From: Oscillospiraceae bacterium
GTDB taxonomy: Bacteria; Bacillota; Clostridia; Oscillospirales; CAG-272
DNA length: 37,029 nt
Assembly: GCA_015065295.1 (NCBI GenBank)
Contig: SVQN01000024.1
Location: forward strand, 1 to 37,029
Direction: 5' to 3'
Both the position numbers and the translations under genes were made by a program. Positions 33,970 to 37,029 of this stretch are shown here, in pieces. Below the pieces are notes generated by a model. It saw nothing but the letters and a program-made list of their open reading frames with translations, made no database searches and had not been told where the DNA came from. The stretch's first letter is position 1. Each line of letters opens with the position of its first letter.

Positions 33970-34950
33970 ATGACTGAAAACAAAACGCAGATGACCGCGC
34001 TCCAGACCATCGCCAGAATCAAATACCACCGTGCCGCTGATTACCGCACGCTTGTCGAAATGCTTGGGGAAATCGCGGTGCGGCATCCGTCGGTGGAGCT
34101 CGGTTCCGTCGGCACCACAATCCTCGACCGTCCGATTCCGGTTGTCACGATCGGGCGGAGCAAACACAGCCGCAGCGTCCTCTATCTCGGCGGCATCCAT
34201 CCGACTGACCGGCTGACTCCGGCGGTTCTGCTGCGCTTCATCAGCGAATATGCGGAATTTCTGGACACCGGAAAATCGGCGTACAACGTGAATCTGCCCT
34301 ACCTCTATGAACACCGGACGGTTCACATTCTTCCGATGCTGAATCCGGACGGGTACGAAATTCTGCGCGGCGGCGTGGCTGAGGAGGCTCATGCGGTCGT
34401 ACGGGATCGCCTGCTCAAACAAAACGGCGGCGCGGACTTCCGGAAGTGGCGCGGAAATGCGCGCGGCGTTGATCTCTGGCGCAATTTCACGGACTGTCCC
34501 GAACAGATGTCCGACGATGAACCGGTCTGTCCGCAGGGAACGCCGGGACTGTCGCCGGAAAGCGAGCCGGAAACCGCGTCCCTGTGCAGTTATCTCCGCA
34601 TTTTCGATGAAATCACCGCCGTTCTGTCCCTGCACACGCTCGGCAGCAGCATCCGTTATTTCAGTTCCGATCTGTATATGCCACGCTCCCGCACCGTCGG
34701 ACGGCTTCTCTCCCGCATGACCGGCTGTCCGCTTGATCCTCTTCCGGCGGCACAGGCGATTTCTCAAGCCCGTACCGGAACAGGTTCCGGCGGAAGTCTG
34801 ACCGACTGGTTCCTCCGCGAACAGGCGAAGCCGGCGTTTGAGTGCGGCTGTCTCGGCGAGGGCGACGTTGACCCGGCGGTTCCGGATGACTATCTTAAGG
34901 TGTATACCGCTTTCCGCGAAGCATTTTTTTCGGTTCCGCTCATGATCTGA
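33970..34950 (+). CDS. M14-family zinc carboxypeptidase-like protein with altered active-site motifs
   Basis: 326 aa. The fold is that of M14 peptidases, with GGIHPTDRLTPAVLL, HILPMLNPDGYEIL, RGNARGVDLWRNF, VLSLHTLGS and a final AFECGCLGEGD. His77, His222 and Glu291 match two zinc His ligands and the catalytic Glu. The first motif is normally HxxE but here reads HPTD (Asp80), and the usual N-R of GVDLNRNF is W-R. M14 relatives in Firmicutes cut gamma-D-glutamyl-diaminopimelate bonds of peptidoglycan; the changes make the substrate or even activity uncertain. ATG 33970 is preferred over a GTG at 33952 because GGGGAAG precedes it. No signal peptide is seen. Confidence 0.78.
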   Translation: MTENKTQMTALQTIARIKYHRAADYRTLVEMLGEIAVRHPSVELGSVGTTILDRPIPVVTIGRSKHSRSVLYLGGIHPTDRLTPAVLLRFISEYAEFLDTGKSAYNVNLPYLYEHRTVHILPMLNPDGYEILRGGVAEEAHAVVRDRLLKQNGGADFRKWRGNARGVDLWRNFTDCPEQMSDDEPVCPQGTPGLSPESEPETASLCSYLRIFDEITAVLSLHTLGSSIRYFSSDLYMPRSRTVGRLLSRMTGCPLDPLPAAQAISQARTGTGSGGSLTDWFLREQAKPAFECGCLGEGDVDPAVPDDYLKVYTAFREAFFSVPLMI

Positions 34951-35000
34951 ACATTTCCGACGGAGAATTGCCGTTCTGCCACAATGTTTACAAAACAATA

Positions 35001-35029
35001 TGGAAATCCTCCGGAAGACGTGGTATGAT
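35001..35029 (+). promoter_or_regulatory. Likely promoter of the membrane-protein gene
   Basis: TGGAAA (35001-35006), 17-nt spacer, TATGAT (35024-35029). The -35 box is weak. The same GGTATGAT sequence occurs at the next gene's promoter. Confidence 0.5.
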
Positions 35030-35064
35030 AAACAGGAATGTTATACCCACTGGAGGTTTTGGAC

Positions 35065-35787
35065 TTGAAATCCGATCATATAGAACAAAAAAATACCGGA
35101 CTCGGCATGACGGTGCTTCTCATGCTGATTCTGGCACTTTTCGGACGGGGTGTTTCGTATGTCAATACCGCCGCTGCCACGGATATTTCCTACGCCGCGT
35201 GGGTTCCGGCGGCACTGTCCTATCTCGGGGAACTGATCGTCTGTGCGCGGACGGTTCTCGGAATTGCCGGAATCACGTTTGCCATGTATTTCTTCGGAAA
35301 GCCGACGGCTCTCCGGTTTCTCGCCGGTACGGCAGGGGCTGCACTGGCGGATTATGCCGCGCGGTTCGGGATCGATCTGGCGACGAAAGCAATTGCGGAG
35401 ATGGAATTTCTGGCGGCAAGCTGGCTGTTCATGCAGTTTTTGTATGAGATGCTGTTCGTGGTTCTTTCCTGCGTTGTCGCGGGGGCGATGAAAGCGAAAA
35501 TGGAGCGGACAGAGGTGCGCCGTCAGGCGGAAAAGTACACCGTCAACCGCGCGTGCACGGTTTCGCTTCTGCTGGTCATGCTGTCACGTCTGGCACTTGA
35601 ACTATGGTATATTGTGGATTTTCTTCTGGCGTACACCAACATTACGGCGGCGGAAACAGCGGCGATGGTCGGCACGGTTCTGAAGGTGATCGTGATCTAC
35701 GGCGGCGCGGCGGTGCTTCTCGGCGAATGGTATACAGAACTGCTCAAGAAGCGGTACGGTGGTTTACAGAATGTGAAAAATGCCTGA
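35065..35787 (+). CDS. Polytopic membrane protein of unknown function
   Basis: 240 aa, not recognised. About six hydrophobic segments are visible (roughly residues 13-30, 42-75, 80-105, 120-145, 170-195, 205-230). There are no clear catalytic motifs. The start is taken as TTG at 35065 (MKSDHIEQK) because GGAGG lies 8 nt upstream; an in-frame ATG at 35038 lies before that ribosome site. The promoter-like sequence at 35001-35029 supports a separate transcript. It precedes the PPIase gene by 83 nt. Confidence 0.65.
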   Translation: MKSDHIEQKNTGLGMTVLLMLILALFGRGVSYVNTAAATDISYAAWVPAALSYLGELIVCARTVLGIAGITFAMYFFGKPTALRFLAGTAGAALADYAARFGIDLATKAIAEMEFLAASWLFMQFLYEMLFVVLSCVVAGAMKAKMERTEVRRQAEKYTVNRACTVSLLLVMLSRLALELWYIVDFLLAYTNITAAETAAMVGTVLKVIVIYGGAAVLLGEWYTELLKKRYGGLQNVKNA

Positions 35788-35803
35788 AAATGCGGATTTT
35801 CTC

Positions 35804-35832
35804 TTGAAAAAAACGCGGAAATATGGTATGAT
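35804..35832 (+). promoter_or_regulatory. sigma-A promoter of the trigger-factor-like lipoprotein
   Basis: TTGAAA (35804-35809), 17-nt spacer, TATGAT (35827-35832). Confidence 0.72.
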
Positions 35833-35870
35833 AATACGAATACACGAAGAAAAAGGATTGAAAAAACGAT

Positions 35871-36959
35871 ATGAAAAAACTGATTTCTCTGATTCTTGCG
35901 ATGCTGTGCACTGCAGGTGCGGCGGTATCGTGCGGAAAAGCGGAGGAAGGCTATGAAGGACTTCTGACGTATAAATACAACTACGACCTTTCCGAATACA
36001 TCGACCTTGCGGACTACAAGGGACTTCCGGCAAACGGCTACCGTTACGAAGTGACGGACGAAGAAGTGCAGCAGCAGATTCTGGCGACCCGCTCCTATTA
36101 TTCGCGTCTGACAGACGTGACCGACCGCGGCGCAGAACTGGGGGACACGGTATACATCGACTACGTCGGCACGATTGACGGTGCGGAATTCGAAGGCGGT
36201 TCGGAGGAAGACTGCGAGCTGGTTCTCGGTACCGGCACTTTTCTCGAAGGCTTTGAAGAAGCGATTGTCGGTGCGTATCCGGAAACGGAGCTGTCGGTGG
36301 ATCTGACGTTCCCGGAACCGTATCCGGCGGCACCGGATTTCTCGGGCAAGGACGTTCACTTTGACATTCACGTTCACGAAGTGTGCGAACAGGAACTGCC
36401 GGTATACGGCGAAGAATTCGTACGCGGCTATCTCGGCTACGAGTCGGTCGAAGAGTTCGAGTCCAATCTGCGCGTCCTGATCGAGGAACGCTACAAGGGT
36501 CTGTTCAATCAGTATGTCGTTGCACAGGTATGGCAGACGGTATATGACAATACAGTTGTCAAGCAGTACCCGCAGGAAGAGATGCAGGCGATGTACGACG
36601 ACATGGTGGAAGCGGAAAAGCTGTACGCAGAAGCGCAGGGCATCAACTTCGCGGACTATGTCAGCGTCAACTACCAGATGACGGAAGACGAATTCTACGC
36701 CTCCGTTCAGGAATACGTTGAAGGCCGCATCAAGGAAGAGATGATCTGCTACGCGATCGCCCGCGCGGAAGGCATCACCCTCACCGCCGAGGAATACTCC
36801 AAGCGCGCGACCGAATACGCCCTCGACATCTACGGCTTCGACTCCCTCGACGCTCTCGAGGCGATCTACAGCCACGGCACCATCTGCCAGATCCTCATGA
36901 TCGACAAGGCGAAGGAAGCTCTTGTGGAGTATGCGGATATTACTTATCTGAATGACTGA
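35871..36959 (+). CDS. Secreted trigger-factor-like peptidyl-prolyl isomerase lipoprotein
   Basis: 362 aa. The N-terminus MKKLISLILAMLCTAGAAVSC is a lipoprotein signal with Cys21 as the lipidation site, so the protein should be anchored outside the membrane. Residues ~85-170 are an FKBP-type domain (GDTVYIDYVGTIDGAEFEGG, VLGTGTFLEGFEEAIVGA, VDLTFPEPYPAAPDFSGKDVHFDIHVHEV), and residues ~180-350 are the helical trigger factor C-terminal chaperone domain (EEFVRGYLGYESVEEFESNLRVLIEERY). The ribosome-binding domain of cytosolic trigger factor is absent. It is likely a folding factor for exported proteins, comparable in role to PrsA. It has its own promoter; an inverted hairpin repeat follows. Confidence 0.88.
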   Translation: MKKLISLILAMLCTAGAAVSCGKAEEGYEGLLTYKYNYDLSEYIDLADYKGLPANGYRYEVTDEEVQQQILATRSYYSRLTDVTDRGAELGDTVYIDYVGTIDGAEFEGGSEEDCELVLGTGTFLEGFEEAIVGAYPETELSVDLTFPEPYPAAPDFSGKDVHFDIHVHEVCEQELPVYGEEFVRGYLGYESVEEFESNLRVLIEERYKGLFNQYVVAQVWQTVYDNTVVKQYPQEEMQAMYDDMVEAEKLYAEAQGINFADYVSVNYQMTEDEFYASVQEYVEGRIKEEMICYAIARAEGITLTAEEYSKRATEYALDIYGFDSLDALEAIYSHGTICQILMIDKAKEALVEYADITYLND

Positions 36960-36978
36960 TGTTTTGCTTGGGGTTACG

Positions 36979-37029
36979 TTTCTTGGGGAAACCTTTTTGA
37001 GGAAAAGGTTTCCCCAAACCCCTTCCAAA
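36979..37029 (-). repeat. Operon-flanking hairpin repeat, copy k, cut by the window end
   Basis: GGGGAAACCTTTTT with AAAAGGTTTCCCC then AAACCCCTTCCAAA to the edge. It reads against the lipoprotein gene and would pair with copy j across the M14 to PPIase segment. Confidence 0.85.

Overview
The window looks like a chromosomal segment of an uncultured anaerobic Firmicute, most likely a gut Clostridia lineage. This is inferred from gene content (HisZ plus short-form HisG, an SpoVB-like flippase, PepF, an SpoIVFB-like protease), from clear sigma-A promoters with 17-18 bp spacers and from AGGAG-type ribosome sites. No tRNA, rRNA, CRISPR array, phage gene or transposase was found. Coding is dense, moderately GC-rich, and split into short transcription units separated by repeat-rich gaps.

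Layout. 1-2544 (minus): three tandem DUF3592-like membrane proteins and a GH127 beta-L-arabinofuranosidase cut by the left edge. 2725-3768 (minus): Gfo/Idh/MocA oxidoreductase. 3769-4610: gap with two interspersed hairpin repeats and a ~360-bp fold-back. 4611-10233 (plus): SpoVB/MurJ-type flippase with a non-ATG start, a GDPD-family phosphodiesterase, oligoendopeptidase F and an MBL-fold hydrolase, separated by MITE-like elements. 10889-12603: convergent metallophosphoesterase and P-loop kinase-like gene. 12863-21392 (plus): histidine operon hisZ-G-D-(glycosidase-like)-C-B-H-A-F-IE. 21515-23668 (plus): duplicated membrane-anchored alpha/beta hydrolases. 23802-27789 (minus): sulfate activation, a CysC-CysQ fusion, CysD, and a CysN with a vestigial APS-kinase tail. 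27944-28784 (plus): small membrane protein and site-2 protease. 28926-31773 (plus): TrkA-TrkH potassium uptake. 31985-33740 (minus): SPFH, ribbon-helix-helix, small membrane protein and YbjQ. 33970-36959 (plus): M14 peptidase-like protein, an unknown membrane protein and a trigger-factor-like lipoprotein.

How genes work together. The his operon encodes every step from PRPP plus ATP to histidine except histidinol-phosphate phosphatase. The cys operon makes APS (CysDN) and PAPS (CysC) and removes PAP (CysQ); no PAPS reductase or sulfotransferase lies in the window, so the use of PAPS is open. TrkA gates TrkH. The SPFH group may be autoregulated through its ribbon-helix-helix member.

Most unusual signal. 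A ~60-bp hairpin element occurs 11 times plus one half copy, only between transcription units. Its stem differs among copies, but both arms change together. Upstream copies read with the gene and downstream copies read against it, so four units (Gfo/Idh, his, trkAH, and M14 to PPIase) are bracketed by inverted pairs. In three genes (MBL, hisZ, trkA) the hairpin ends 8-15 nt before an ATG that has no good Shine-Dalgarno. A second family of 218-282 bp elements with 17-bp terminal inverted repeats sits just before the GDPD and pepF genes.
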